This document shows positions 18,767 through 27,509 of a stretch of DNA of 64,000 nucleotides, piece after piece. This stretch comes from Butyrivibrio sp. YAB3001. Lineage in GTDB: Bacteria > Bacillota > Clostridia > Lachnospirales > Lachnospiraceae. A program made the translations under genes and the position numbers. The notes beneath the pieces were generated by a model. The model did not search any database and was not told the DNA's origin. It worked only from the letters and a program-made list of their open reading frames with translations. Location: NCBI RefSeq assembly GCF_900112195.1, contig NZ_FOKR01000005.1:124001-188000 (forward strand), given 5' to 3'. Numbering within the stretch: the stretch's first letter is position 1; each line of letters starts with the position of its first letter.

Positions 18767-20698
18767 TCATTTAACATAACCAAGTGCCTTCAATGGGTCT
18801 AGTTTAGCAGCTTTTGATGCTGCACTCTTTGAACAGATTGTTCCAAGCATCATGCTTGCAGCAATGCATATGATCAAATACAGTCCGTTTGCCTCATATG
18901 GAAGGAAATTCATTCCTGAAAATCTGCTGATGAAAACTCTATTTATTACATTCCCTAAGAATGCTGCAACTCCTATTCCAATCATTCCGGCGAGAATACC
19001 AACTATAGTTCCTTCTGATAAAAACACTTTTACAATCTCATCTCTTTGATAACCAAGTGCTTTTAAAATGCCTATTTCTTTAGTTCTTTCAGTAACATTC
19101 ATATATGATATAAGGCATATCATAACTGCAGATACAATAACTGAGATAAAAGATATAAATGCTAAAATTGCAACAATTACATCTATAGCCCCCAAAAACT
19201 TAGAAGGCAGTTCTTCTGACTGCTTGGCATCAAGTCCCATGTCATATAAGGATTCAATAATATCCTCTCTGTTATTGCTGTTTGCCAATATCACACAATA
19301 GCCACTTGCGCCACTCTCACTTGTTGCCCCGGCTTCCCCCGCTATTTTTTCAAGGCTATCATTGGGAATATATGCCGTATCCAGCACCCCGAACATTGCT
19401 GTTTCTCCAATTCCCGATATAACAAAAGTCTTTGAAACAGGAGTGGCAATCTTGCTCTTTGGCTTAACCAGAAACGTCAGTTCAACCTCAGCGCCTATCG
19501 CCTGTTTTCCACTCTTTCCTGTCAGTTTCTTTGCAAGAGTTTCTGATGTAAGTATCTCGTTTTCTGCTACAGGAAGTTCTCCTTCTGTAAGAATCGCAGT
19601 AATGCTTTCCTTTGTTTCTTCGTAAATTCCGCTTATGCTGCATTCCTTATCGCCGGATCCCGCATAAAGATCCACTGAATATTTAGGATAGACAGCTTCC
19701 ACATTGTCAAAAGCAAGAATCTGTTCAGTAACATCTTCTTTATATGCAAAGCTGTCAGTTATAGATGCAGATATGATATTCCGATTAAACCCTTTTTCAA
19801 ATTCTCTGTTTATTCTTGTCTTTGTCCCAAGGCCAATTCCCATAACCAGCATCACACCGGCAATTCCAATCGAAGTGCTGAGTGCCAAAATAAAGGTTCT
19901 ACGCTTCTTAGCCATTGTATTATGGATTGCAAGACCTACAGCTTCTCTGGTTTTAAGCTTTTTATTTGAAATTCGGTCATTAGTTTTTTCTGTTTCCAAA
20001 TCTTCTTTTAACTTCTGCTCGACAAACTTTTCATCACTTATCACTTTCCCGTCAGCCATGGTAATAACTCTGTCCGTTTCCCTTGCAAGGCTTTCATTGT
20101 GAGTCACCATCACAATGGCTATTTTTTTCGTCTCATTGATATTCTTAAGTAGCTTCATTATCTGATCACTATTTACAGAATCAAGTGCTCCCGTAGGTTC
20201 ATCTGCAAGTATTAACTCAGGTTCTGAGACGAGTGCTCTTGCAATCGCAACTCTCTGCTTTTCGCCTCCTGAAAGTCTTCCTGGACGCTTATTTGCATAT
20301 TTGCGCATTCCTACAAGTTCCAGACTCTTAAGTGCTCTATCTTTCTTTTCTCTCTTAGAAAGAGTTGTATGATTTAAAGCCATCTGAACATTCTTTACTG
20401 CGCTCATATGCTCTATTAAGTTGTAATTTTGGAAAACATATCCAATTTTATGAGCTCTAAGAGCTGCATACTCATCATCAGAAAGCCCTGATATTTCTTC
20501 ACCATTTAGTGTAATCGAGCCATTACTTATCCTGTCAATTCCGGAAATACAATTAAGAAGTGTAGTTTTACCACAGCCGGAACGCCCCAGAATACTCACA
20601 AACTCGCCTTCACCAATCTCAATATTGGCATCTGAAACGCCGATTATTTCTTTATTTCCAACTTTGTAGTTTTTATCTACACCAGATATCTTTAACAT
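18767..20698 (-). CDS. MacB-like ABC transporter, ATPase-permease fusion (first of operon)
   Basis: The 643-residue paralog of the neighbouring transporter has Walker A GRSGCGKTTLL, signature LSGGEKQRVAIARAL and Walker B LILADEPTGALD in the first 170 residues. A charged linker follows, then a first permease helix near 265-290, an extracellular MacB-like domain, and three C-terminal helices with the FtsX motif ERTKEIGILKALGYQ. It starts 50 bp after the M50 protease gene. Two near-equal fusion transporters side by side suggest a heterodimer that moves a substrate out of the membrane or outer leaflet, as in bacteriocin export and immunity systems. Confidence 0.85.
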   Translation of the reverse strand: MLKISGVDKNYKVGNKEIIGVSDANIEIGEGEFVSILGRSGCGKTTLLNCISGIDRISNGSITLNGEEISGLSDDEYAALRAHKIGYVFQNYNLIEHMSAVKNVQMALNHTTLSKREKKDRALKSLELVGMRKYANKRPGRLSGGEKQRVAIARALVSEPELILADEPTGALDSVNSDQIMKLLKNINETKKIAIVMVTHNESLARETDRVITMADGKVISDEKFVEQKLKEDLETEKTNDRISNKKLKTREAVGLAIHNTMAKKRRTFILALSTSIGIAGVMLVMGIGLGTKTRINREFEKGFNRNIISASITDSFAYKEDVTEQILAFDNVEAVYPKYSVDLYAGSGDKECSISGIYEETKESITAILTEGELPVAENEILTSETLAKKLTGKSGKQAIGAEVELTFLVKPKSKIATPVSKTFVISGIGETAMFGVLDTAYIPNDSLEKIAGEAGATSESGASGYCVILANSNNREDIIESLYDMGLDAKQSEELPSKFLGAIDVIVAILAFISFISVIVSAVMICLISYMNVTERTKEIGILKALGYQRDEIVKVFLSEGTIVGILAGMIGIGVAAFLGNVINRVFISRFSGMNFLPYEANGLYLIICIAASMMLGTICSKSAASKAAKLDPLKALGYVK

Positions 20699-20748
20699 TT
20701 ATTACTTTGAACACAGAATCCTGCATTCTCCTCCGTGTATAATTTAGC

Positions 20749-21759
20749 CTAGACCATAATCCAATGGTAAGCTCTGATCAAAAGGCTTACCATTTTGCTC
20801 GTAAAGCCATACAGACCTACTAATAGTAATACAGTTGTGATTGTTCCGTAAAGCATAAGAATTATACTTTCTTTACTTCTGTCCTTAAACCATTCCCTAT
20901 AATTAAATACTTTCCTAAGTGACTTTGAATATAAATTATCTATACCAGTTGCAAAGCTGAATATCCAGTATCCATCAAGTCTTATAAATGGAAGAATATT
21001 AAAAATAATATTTCCAATATTTATAATGATCATCATTTTGAAAAAGTTCATCGGATATATGATATCCGCAACATTAAGCAAAAATAATGATGATGCATTA
21101 ATTGTCAGGCCCGCTGAACAACAAATAACTTTTTTATATCTTTCTTTAAACTCTCTAATTGAACTTATCTCGCAATACATAGCCGGATTAAACGCAATCA
21201 ATGCTACACCAATCTTTCCGGCACGACCACCGAAATAGTTACATGTAAGTCCATGAGCCATTTCATGAAGTATAATTGTCAAAAACTGTGCAACATATAC
21301 TACAACATATACTGCAGGTGTATCTATCACACTTTCAAACGAAAATAATACTCTGCTACGTATAGCTGATAACACAATGCCTCCAATCACCATAGACATC
21401 AGCAAAGCAATAATTATATGATTAACGATTCTGTTTCCAAAAAATCTCTTTAATATGAAGTCAAGAAGTTTATTGGCATCAAATAAAGGAATTCTAATAT
21501 AGAATGGATTGAATCTTCTTTTTTTCTGTTTTCCTTCAGTTATTACGCAATTTTCCTTAAGTGCACTAATAACCTGTTCTACTACATTTAAATCCTGATT
21601 GATTTCTTCTGCAATTCTTTCCGGAGTAAGCCCGTTTACTAATTTCTCTATTACGCTGCCTTCTACAAGACCTACTTTAAAATATGTACCGTTATTACCT
21701 ATAATGTAATGATCATCAAACTTTGAAACTCTTAAGTTTTTATTGATGCTCTCTGTCAT
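20749..21759 (-). CDS. PqqD-like domain fused to an M50 intramembrane metalloprotease
   Basis: In the 336-residue protein, residues about 1-80 look like a PqqD/RRE peptide-binding domain (YIIGNNGTYFKVG, then a winged-helix-like ERIAEEINQDLNVVEQVI). The rest is membrane-embedded, with the zinc motif HEMAH at 165-169 and the third-ligand motif LDG at 261-263, the M50 (site-2 protease) pair. In known peptide clusters such as YydFGHIJ, a related membrane protease handles a small ribosomal peptide. Here it sits directly after two tiny peptide genes and before two ABC transporters, so leader removal during export is the likely role. No modifying enzyme is encoded nearby. Confidence 0.85.
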   Translation of the reverse strand: MTESINKNLRVSKFDDHYIIGNNGTYFKVGLVEGSVIEKLVNGLTPERIAEEINQDLNVVEQVISALKENCVITEGKQKKRRFNPFYIRIPLFDANKLLDFILKRFFGNRIVNHIIIALLMSMVIGGIVLSAIRSRVLFSFESVIDTPAVYVVVYVAQFLTIILHEMAHGLTCNYFGGRAGKIGVALIAFNPAMYCEISSIREFKERYKKVICCSAGLTINASSLFLLNVADIIYPMNFFKMMIIINIGNIIFNILPFIRLDGYWIFSFATGIDNLYSKSLRKVFNYREWFKDRSKESIILMLYGTITTVLLLVGLYGFTSKMVSLLIRAYHWIMV

Positions 21760-21784
21760 AGCTGTTCTCCTCTATAATAACTTT

Positions 21785-21807
21785 CAGGGGAGAGTAACTC
21801 TCCCCTG
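21785..21807 (-). other. Strong stem-loop between peptide and protease genes
   Basis: A perfect 10-bp inverted repeat (caggggagag / ctctcccctg) with a 3-nt loop lies in the 62-bp gap after the 40-aa peptide gene. No U-run follows it on the minus strand, so it is more likely a 3'-end stabiliser or partial terminator. It would let the peptide genes be expressed well above the export genes, as is common in bacteriocin operons. Confidence 0.6.
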
Positions 21808-21821
21808 TCCAATAAAGTTAT

Positions 21822-21944
21822 TTATCTTCCCATGAAACCATCAACGAAGCCCTGGCAAAAATCGCAGATGCTCTGCCAAAGTCCACTTCCAAGTAACTGA
21901 GGTGCTGCTACAACTTCTAACATTTCAACGTTTACTGAATACAT
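21822..21944 (-). CDS. Small secreted-peptide precursor candidate A (40 aa)
   Basis: The 40-codon frame starts at an ATG with AAGGAGATTTAAAATT upstream and ends just before a stem-loop. The N-terminus MYSVNVEMLEVVAA closely parallels the second peptide's MYAANIEKMEEVIA, with Met-Tyr, Asn, Glu and Glu kept at the same positions. The rest differs: a hydrophobic segment with Trp, two Cys four residues apart (ICDFC) and the end GFMGR. A conserved leader with a variable core, next to a PqqD-M50 protease and two exporters, is the pattern of a ribosomal peptide (bacteriocin or signal). Modification and cleavage site are unknown. Both peptides end in Gly-Arg. Confidence 0.75.
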   Translation of the reverse strand: MYSVNVEMLEVVAAPQLLGSGLWQSICDFCQGFVDGFMGR

Positions 21945-22048
21945 AATTTTAAATCTCCTTTTTCTCTTCTTTATTAGTTTTGTTTTTTGTTATTCGTTTA
22001 TTTGTTTGCTATTTGTTTTGCTATTGTTTAGCTAAATGCTTTTTCTGA

Positions 22049-22165
22049 TTAACGGCCTGTGATGATGTAAGCGATTTCTCTGCAAAGCTGTCCAAGCTGA
22101 TAACCTGCGCTATAAGCGTCACATGCGATAACTTCTTCCATCTTTTCAATATTTGCTGCGTACAT
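22049..22165 (-). CDS. Small secreted-peptide precursor candidate B (38 aa)
   Basis: The 38-codon frame starts at an ATG preceded by AAAGGAGATTTTTACT, an almost exact copy of the ribosome site of peptide A. The leader-like N-terminus MYAANIEKMEEVIA is followed by a core with two Cys (residues 15 and 28), Gly/Tyr/Gln residues, a hydrophobic end (IAYII) and the final TGR. It is the first gene of the operon. Gene order B-A-protease-transporter-transporter and the shared leader make a random open frame unlikely. I cannot tell whether A and B act as a two-component toxin, as alternative cores or as signals. Confidence 0.75.
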   Translation of the reverse strand: MYAANIEKMEEVIACDAYSAGYQLGQLCREIAYIITGR

Positions 22166-22337
22166 AGTAAAAATCTCCTTTTTCTTTTTTATTATTTATT
22201 TTTGACGATCATCATAAGTTTTGCAATTATCCATGGTACTTACTTTTTTCGTCTTAATTAACCTTAAATGACTTCCGGATGTCGTTCAAAGTTCTTATGT
22301 ACTTACCTTACAGCAACCCCCTCTATGGCACAATAAA

Positions 22338-22375
22338 ATGCCGATTATCGGTCGGCTTTCTCCGATAATCGGCAT
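22338..22375 (-). terminator. Terminator downstream of glycogen phosphorylase
   Basis: A 14-bp perfect inverted repeat (atgccgattatcgg / ccgataatcggcat) with a 10-nt loop is followed on the minus strand by ttttatt. It ends the glgP transcript and separates it from the peptide operon. The 170 bp between here and peptide B must hold the peptide promoter. It contains two copies of aagtaagtac-like sequence, but I see no convincing -35/-10 pair. Confidence 0.85.
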
Positions 22376-22445
22376 AAATTATAATTTGAGTTAATTGTTT
22401 TGTTTAAACCCTGCGAATTATAGGCTTATAAGATCATTTAAATCC

Positions 22446-24926
22446 TTACTTAATTTCAATATTCAACTTATCCAGATGCCATACTTCATCAACATACTCC
22501 TGGATTGTTCTGTCAGATGAGAACTTTCCGCAGCATGCTGTATTCATAAGTGCCATCTTTGCCCAGCGCTTCTTATCTGCATAGGCATCAGATATTCTGT
22601 TCTGAGCCTCAAGGTATGACTCAAAGTCCTTAAGAATAAAGTACTGGTCAGCCTTATTGGAATTTACTCTGTTAAGCAGGCAGTTATAAAGTGGTCTGAA
22701 CAGCTCTCTATCCTTGGAGAATGTTCCATCAACCAGCATATCCAAAACTGTCTTCACATTAGGATCAGTGTTGTAAATATCCATTGGATTGTAGTTGCCA
22801 TTCTTCTCGTATTCCATAACTTCCTGAGAAGAAAGACCAAAGATAAATGCATTTTCTTCGCCAACTTCATTGACAATCTCAACGTTAGCACCGTCCATGG
22901 TTCCAATTGTAACAGCGCCATTTAGCATCATCTTCATGTTGCCGGTACCTGATGCTTCTTTACTTGCAGTTGATATCTGCTCGGAAACATCAGCCGCTGC
23001 AAAGATAAGCTCCGCATTGGATACTCTGTAATCCTCGATAAATACAACTTTTAATTTCCCTTTAATTGAAGCATCATTGTTAATAACTTCTGCAACAGAA
23101 TTTATAAGCTTGATCGTAAGCTTGGCTGTAAGATATCCGGCTGCTGCCTTTGCACCAAAAATATAAGTCTTTGGATAGAAATCTTTTCCGGGATGGCTCT
23201 TAATATCATAATATCTGTACATTACAGTCAGAATATTAAGAAGCTGCCTCTTATACTCATGGAGTCTCTTTACCTGTACGTCAAAAATTGACTTTGGATC
23301 AACTTTAACTCCATTGTGCTCATAGATGTAAGCTGCAAGTCTTTCCTTGTTTTTCAGCTTAATTTCCATGAACTCAGCCTGAGCCTTCTTATCGTCAACA
23401 AATTCTTTTAGCTTATCCATCTTGGAAAGGTCAGTGATCCAGTCATCACCAATCTTTGATGTTACCCAGTCTGCCAAAAGAGGATTTGCATGCAAAAGGA
23501 ATCTTCTCTGAGTAATACCATTAGTCTTATTGTTGAATTTCTCCGGCATCATCTCATAGAAGTCCTTAAGTTCTCTCTGCTTAAGAATTTCTGTGTGAAG
23601 TTTTGCAACACCATTAACTGAATGACCACCAACAATTGCAAGATGTGCCATTTTTACCTGATTATCATAAAGAATCGCCATACTGCGGATTTTTGCCTGA
23701 ACATCAATTCCGGCAGAGCCAGAGTAAGTGCGCATGATACGATCCACAAATCTTCTGTTGATCTCATCCACAATCTGATAAATTCTCGGAAGAAGTCTCT
23801 GGAAAAGATCTACAGGCCACTTTTCAAGAGCCTCTGCCATGATAGTATGGTTAGTATAACAGCAAGTCTTAGTGGTAACTTCCCATGCATCATCCCATGA
23901 AAGATAATACTCATCCATAAGAATTCGCATAAGCTCGGCAACCGCAACTGTAGGATGTGTATCATTAAGCTGGAATACAGCCTTTTCATAGAATTTTCTT
24001 ATATCGTCATGATTCTTTAAATATCTCTTAATTGCAGTCTGAACAGAAGCAGAGATAAAGAAATACTGCTGTTTAAGTCTAAGTTCTTTTCCTGCAATAT
24101 GGTTATCATTAGGATAAAGAACTTCGCAAAGCTGACTTGCAAGATTCTCCTGCTCGACAGCCTTCTGATAATCGCCCTTATCAAAAGAATCGAGCTGGAA
24201 ACACTGAACAGGCTCAGCATCCCATATTCTAAGTGTGTTAACCACTCCGTTTCCATAACCGATAACAGGCAGATCATAAGGTATAGCCTTAACCACCTGA
24301 TAGCCTTCCTGCTTGAATACTGTTCTGCCAAACTCATCAGTATACATATTTACATAGCCGCCGAATTTAACTTCCTTGGCATATTCATTTCTTCTAAGTT
24401 CAAAAGGATTGCCGTTTTCAAGCCAGGTATCCGGTGCTTCCACCTGATATCCATCCTGGATTTTCTGACGGAACATTCCATATTTGTAACGGATTCCGCA
24501 TCCATAAGCAACATAGCCAAGAGTTGAAAGTGAATCCAAAAAGCACGCTGCAAGTCGTCCCAGACCACCGTTACCAAGGGCTGGGTCAGGTTCCTGATCC
24601 TCAATCAGATTCACATCAATTCCAAGTTCATCCAAAGCCTCTTTTACAGGCTTATATGCCTGAAGATTGATAAGGTTATTACCAAATGCACGCCCCATCA
24701 AGAACTCCATGGACATGTAATAAACAATCTTTGGATCCTGCTCTGCTGCAGCTTTCTGTGTTGTCATCCAGTGGTCAACAATAGCATCCTTGATGGCATA
24801 AGCCGACGCCTGATAAAGCTCCTGTGGAGTAGCCTCATCCATTGTCTTTCTGTACAAAGTCTTAACATTGTACTGCACGCTTCGCTTGAACAAATCCTTG
24901 TCAAAAGATAACTGTTTTTTCTTCAT
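22446..24926 (-). CDS. glgP: Glycogen/maltodextrin phosphorylase
   Basis: The 826-residue GT35 enzyme releases glucose-1-phosphate from alpha-1,4-glucans using pyridoxal phosphate. The PLP-lysine region EASGTGNMKMMLNGAVTIG lies near 660-680, and the family motifs EDQEPDPALGNGGLGRLAACFLDS and QLNDTHPT (in outline) are all present. The length is standard. The ATG at 24926 has GAGGCAGC upstream. The gene stands alone with its own terminator. In Lachnospiraceae this enzyme mobilises stored glycogen. Confidence 0.97.
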   Translation of the reverse strand: MKKKQLSFDKDLFKRSVQYNVKTLYRKTMDEATPQELYQASAYAIKDAIVDHWMTTQKAAAEQDPKIVYYMSMEFLMGRAFGNNLINLQAYKPVKEALDELGIDVNLIEDQEPDPALGNGGLGRLAACFLDSLSTLGYVAYGCGIRYKYGMFRQKIQDGYQVEAPDTWLENGNPFELRRNEYAKEVKFGGYVNMYTDEFGRTVFKQEGYQVVKAIPYDLPVIGYGNGVVNTLRIWDAEPVQCFQLDSFDKGDYQKAVEQENLASQLCEVLYPNDNHIAGKELRLKQQYFFISASVQTAIKRYLKNHDDIRKFYEKAVFQLNDTHPTVAVAELMRILMDEYYLSWDDAWEVTTKTCCYTNHTIMAEALEKWPVDLFQRLLPRIYQIVDEINRRFVDRIMRTYSGSAGIDVQAKIRSMAILYDNQVKMAHLAIVGGHSVNGVAKLHTEILKQRELKDFYEMMPEKFNNKTNGITQRRFLLHANPLLADWVTSKIGDDWITDLSKMDKLKEFVDDKKAQAEFMEIKLKNKERLAAYIYEHNGVKVDPKSIFDVQVKRLHEYKRQLLNILTVMYRYYDIKSHPGKDFYPKTYIFGAKAAAGYLTAKLTIKLINSVAEVINNDASIKGKLKVVFIEDYRVSNAELIFAAADVSEQISTASKEASGTGNMKMMLNGAVTIGTMDGANVEIVNEVGEENAFIFGLSSQEVMEYEKNGNYNPMDIYNTDPNVKTVLDMLVDGTFSKDRELFRPLYNCLLNRVNSNKADQYFILKDFESYLEAQNRISDAYADKKRWAKMALMNTACCGKFSSDRTIQEYVDEVWHLDKLNIEIK

Positions 24927-25065
24927 GCTGCCTCCTCGTTAAGGGCATTTTTAGTCTAAAACTCCCTGAACTTATCCTCTAAACACAATACTTGTAAATA
25001 TTTTACCGCAAACATGTACACAATTCTATAAAATATCTGTAAACTTCCTTATTGAAATTTAATAA

Positions 25066-26964
25066 TTATTGAAGCAGTGCCAATACTCCCTGATTTGTCT
25101 GGTTAGCCTGAGCCAGCATGGATTGTCCGGCCTGAAGCAGAATATTTGTATTAGAAAATCTTACCATCTCAGCCGCCATGTCTGTATCTCTTATTTGCGA
25201 TTCAGAGGCAGTAGTGTTTTCAATAACATTGCCAAGATTTCTTATTGTATGCTCAAGTCGGTTTTGAAGTGCTCCATAGTAGCTGCGTATTTTGCTTACA
25301 TTCTCTGCAGCAAGACTTACTACATCAAGTGTATTTCTTGCGTTCAAAACAGTCTTTGTGTCAAATCCTGCATGATTAGTAATCTGATCTACAGAAATAG
25401 AATACCTGTTAAGGGGAATCACATCCTCTGACCTGTCATCAGTTCCAACCTGTAAAAACAGCGTCGATGATATATTTGAACCACCACCTCCACCACTTAC
25501 ATTCGAGAAATCAAAGCCTGAACCAAAGGCATTTGCATACCTTGTATTATCTCTGTTTACCACGTAGTTAGAACTCGTCGCTCCATTTACCGAGCCAAAT
25601 AAACTGCTCTCAGTACTTCCAAGGTCACCAAACAATGAACCCGCTCCGCTTGTTCCTCTTGCATTCAGCAAATCCTTAACAAATTGTAGAGCTGTTGTGT
25701 CAGCGCCCGAAAATCCTGATTCAAAGGCCTGTTGGCTTGAGTAGCTGGTTTTTGCCGCAATTGCCTCGCTGAAAGTATGCCCCTGCGCCATGTATGTCAT
25801 TATACTGTCCAATCCATTCTTTATGCTGGATGAGCTTACAGTTGACTGCCCCGACGCAAGCTGGCCCAAGTACATTGTTGCAAGGTAACCGGCACCATAT
25901 GGCATAGAGCTAAGTTGTGACATATAACTCTTGATTGTAGATTCATCAGAATCTGGATTTAACCTATTAGAAACCCATCCGTTATCTCCACTGGATGTTT
26001 GCGCGGAGCCTTCTACAAACCAGGATGGCAGGCTTCCAAGCATTCCCTTAGTCAATGTATCGTACATAATAAGATGTGTCATTTCATGGGCGATAACTGC
26101 TGCCAGATCTGCTTTTTGACCATCTGTCATTGACGGAAAAGAAGCAATTGGATAGTCTGTTGTGTCTATCTTCATTGTATAAGCCATGATAGTTGATGTT
26201 GAGTTTGAAGACATCTTCAGTTCTGCATACGCAAGGGTTCCATTTCGTCCATCAATATTCCCCAGTTCCAATCCTACCTGTATTCCACTTGATGAAGCAG
26301 TTCCAAACAAAGAGGGAAAATTTGAGCTGAGCTTATTGATGGCGTAAGCTGCCGCACTTTGAGCAAATTTTGCGATATCGGAGTCAGCATAGGCATTTTC
26401 CTGCCCGACAGCTTCTGTAGCATCTGCGCTTGAAACCTTATTGCCATCGGTATCAACAAATGGTAAAAGAATTTCTATCTGCTTGCCATTTGGAAGTTCA
26501 AGATAAACAGAACCGGGAAGATTAAAACCCAAATTAGATGGATTCATTCCACCGTCAAAAATGGGCATTTCATTAAATGTACAGGTTGAATGTATTCTGT
26601 CTATCTCAGTGGATATCTTCTGGACTTCCATATCTATAAAAAGTCTGTCATCATCCAGGAGAGTTTCCGTCGATGCCTTTACAGCAAGTTCTTTTATCCT
26701 CTCCAGCATGTTATCAACTTCATCAAGAGCTCCATCCGCAATCTGGCACCATGATACCCCATCCTGCGCATTTTCAGAACCCTGACTAAGCCCTCTTATC
26801 TGTCTGCGCATTTTTTCAGAAATAGCTAGCCCTGCCGCATCATCTGCTGCCCTGTTTATCTTGTATCCGGAAGACAGTTTTTCAGCAGCTTTTGCCCACA
26901 CTCCAGAAGATATATTTAGTTGTCGATTGGCATTCATGCCCGGAAGATTATGCTGAACTATCAT
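25066..26964 (-). CDS. Flagellin with inserted zinc metallopeptidase domain (flagellinolysin type)
   Basis: The 632-residue protein has conserved flagellin ends: the N-terminal part (residues 1-150, VQHNLPGMNANRQL to NEMPIFDGG) and the C-terminal part (about 500-632, ending NQGVLALLQ). The surface-exposed middle (about 170-490) carries HEMTH at 293-297 and WFVEG at 315-319, whose Glu lies 21 residues after the second His. This is the HExxH plus downstream Glu zinc site of gluzincin peptidases. Known proteolytic flagellins place thousands of peptidase copies along the filament. The start has TTTAGGAGTTTTAC upstream. It follows a zinc-ribbon gene and another large flagellin in the same direction. 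Confidence 0.92.
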   Translation of the reverse strand: MIVQHNLPGMNANRQLNISSGVWAKAAEKLSSGYKINRAADDAAGLAISEKMRRQIRGLSQGSENAQDGVSWCQIADGALDEVDNMLERIKELAVKASTETLLDDDRLFIDMEVQKISTEIDRIHSTCTFNEMPIFDGGMNPSNLGFNLPGSVYLELPNGKQIEILLPFVDTDGNKVSSADATEAVGQENAYADSDIAKFAQSAAAYAINKLSSNFPSLFGTASSSGIQVGLELGNIDGRNGTLAYAELKMSSNSTSTIMAYTMKIDTTDYPIASFPSMTDGQKADLAAVIAHEMTHLIMYDTLTKGMLGSLPSWFVEGSAQTSSGDNGWVSNRLNPDSDESTIKSYMSQLSSMPYGAGYLATMYLGQLASGQSTVSSSSIKNGLDSIMTYMAQGHTFSEAIAAKTSYSSQQAFESGFSGADTTALQFVKDLLNARGTSGAGSLFGDLGSTESSLFGSVNGATSSNYVVNRDNTRYANAFGSGFDFSNVSGGGGGSNISSTLFLQVGTDDRSEDVIPLNRYSISVDQITNHAGFDTKTVLNARNTLDVVSLAAENVSKIRSYYGALQNRLEHTIRNLGNVIENTTASESQIRDTDMAAEMVRFSNTNILLQAGQSMLAQANQTNQGVLALLQ

Positions 26965-27024
26965 GTAAAACTCCTAAACCAATAAAAGTACCCGCTTCAG
27001 GTAAAAATTCAAGTTTAAAAAACG

Positions 27025-27423
27025 TCAGTCCCAAAGTCCCCTGACTTCCACCTTTAGATCCTCGCCACAAAGTGGACATAGGAGTTCGTCTTTTCCGTAT
27101 ATAACACGGTCCACCTCAAATGTCTTTGCCCTGCTTCCACATTTACACTTTGATGCAATCACAATCGGTTCACCCGCTTCCGTCATAACAGTAAAAATTG
27201 GGATTTCCACTACTTTTTTACACTTGCTGCAAACACCTATATCAATCCGTACATTCCAGTTCTTACTTCCATGTTTATTAATAGCTTCACGAATCTTTTC
27301 TTTTGCCTCATCATCAAATAATTCAATCACATACTCAAATTCATTATATTTTTTCCCAACGCCCACATTCAATGTGGCTGAATACCCGCATTTCGGGCAT
27401 CTAACTGATACAATCTGTCCCAT
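27025..27423 (-). CDS. CpXC-type zinc-ribbon protein of unknown function
   Basis: I chose the ATG at 27423 (AGGGGGTCAT upstream) over the longer frame. The 132-residue product begins MGQIVSVRCPKCGYS and has four Cys pairs: CPKC near 9-12, CSKC in the middle, CKC, and CPLC near the C-terminus. This pattern suggests two zinc ribbons, as in CpXC domain proteins. It lies between two flagellin genes, 60 bp upstream of the proteolytic flagellin, so it may be co-expressed with flagellar genes. A role in zinc supply or secretion regulation is only a guess. Confidence 0.65.
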   Translation of the reverse strand: MGQIVSVRCPKCGYSATLNVGVGKKYNEFEYVIELFDDEAKEKIREAINKHGSKNWNVRIDIGVCSKCKKVVEIPIFTVMTEAGEPIVIASKCKCGSRAKTFEVDRVIYGKDELLCPLCGEDLKVEVRGLWD

Positions 27424-27509
27424 ATGACCCCCTAAACAATATAATTTGAACTTGAACACGTTCCATAACTAAGATAATAATCCTTCAAAAAACACATCAG
27501 CTTTCTATA

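Noticed and set aside
16755..22165. A lanthipeptide, sactipeptide or other modified RiPP cluster
   Set aside because: No LanM/LanB, radical SAM or cyclodehydratase gene is present within the operon or nearby.
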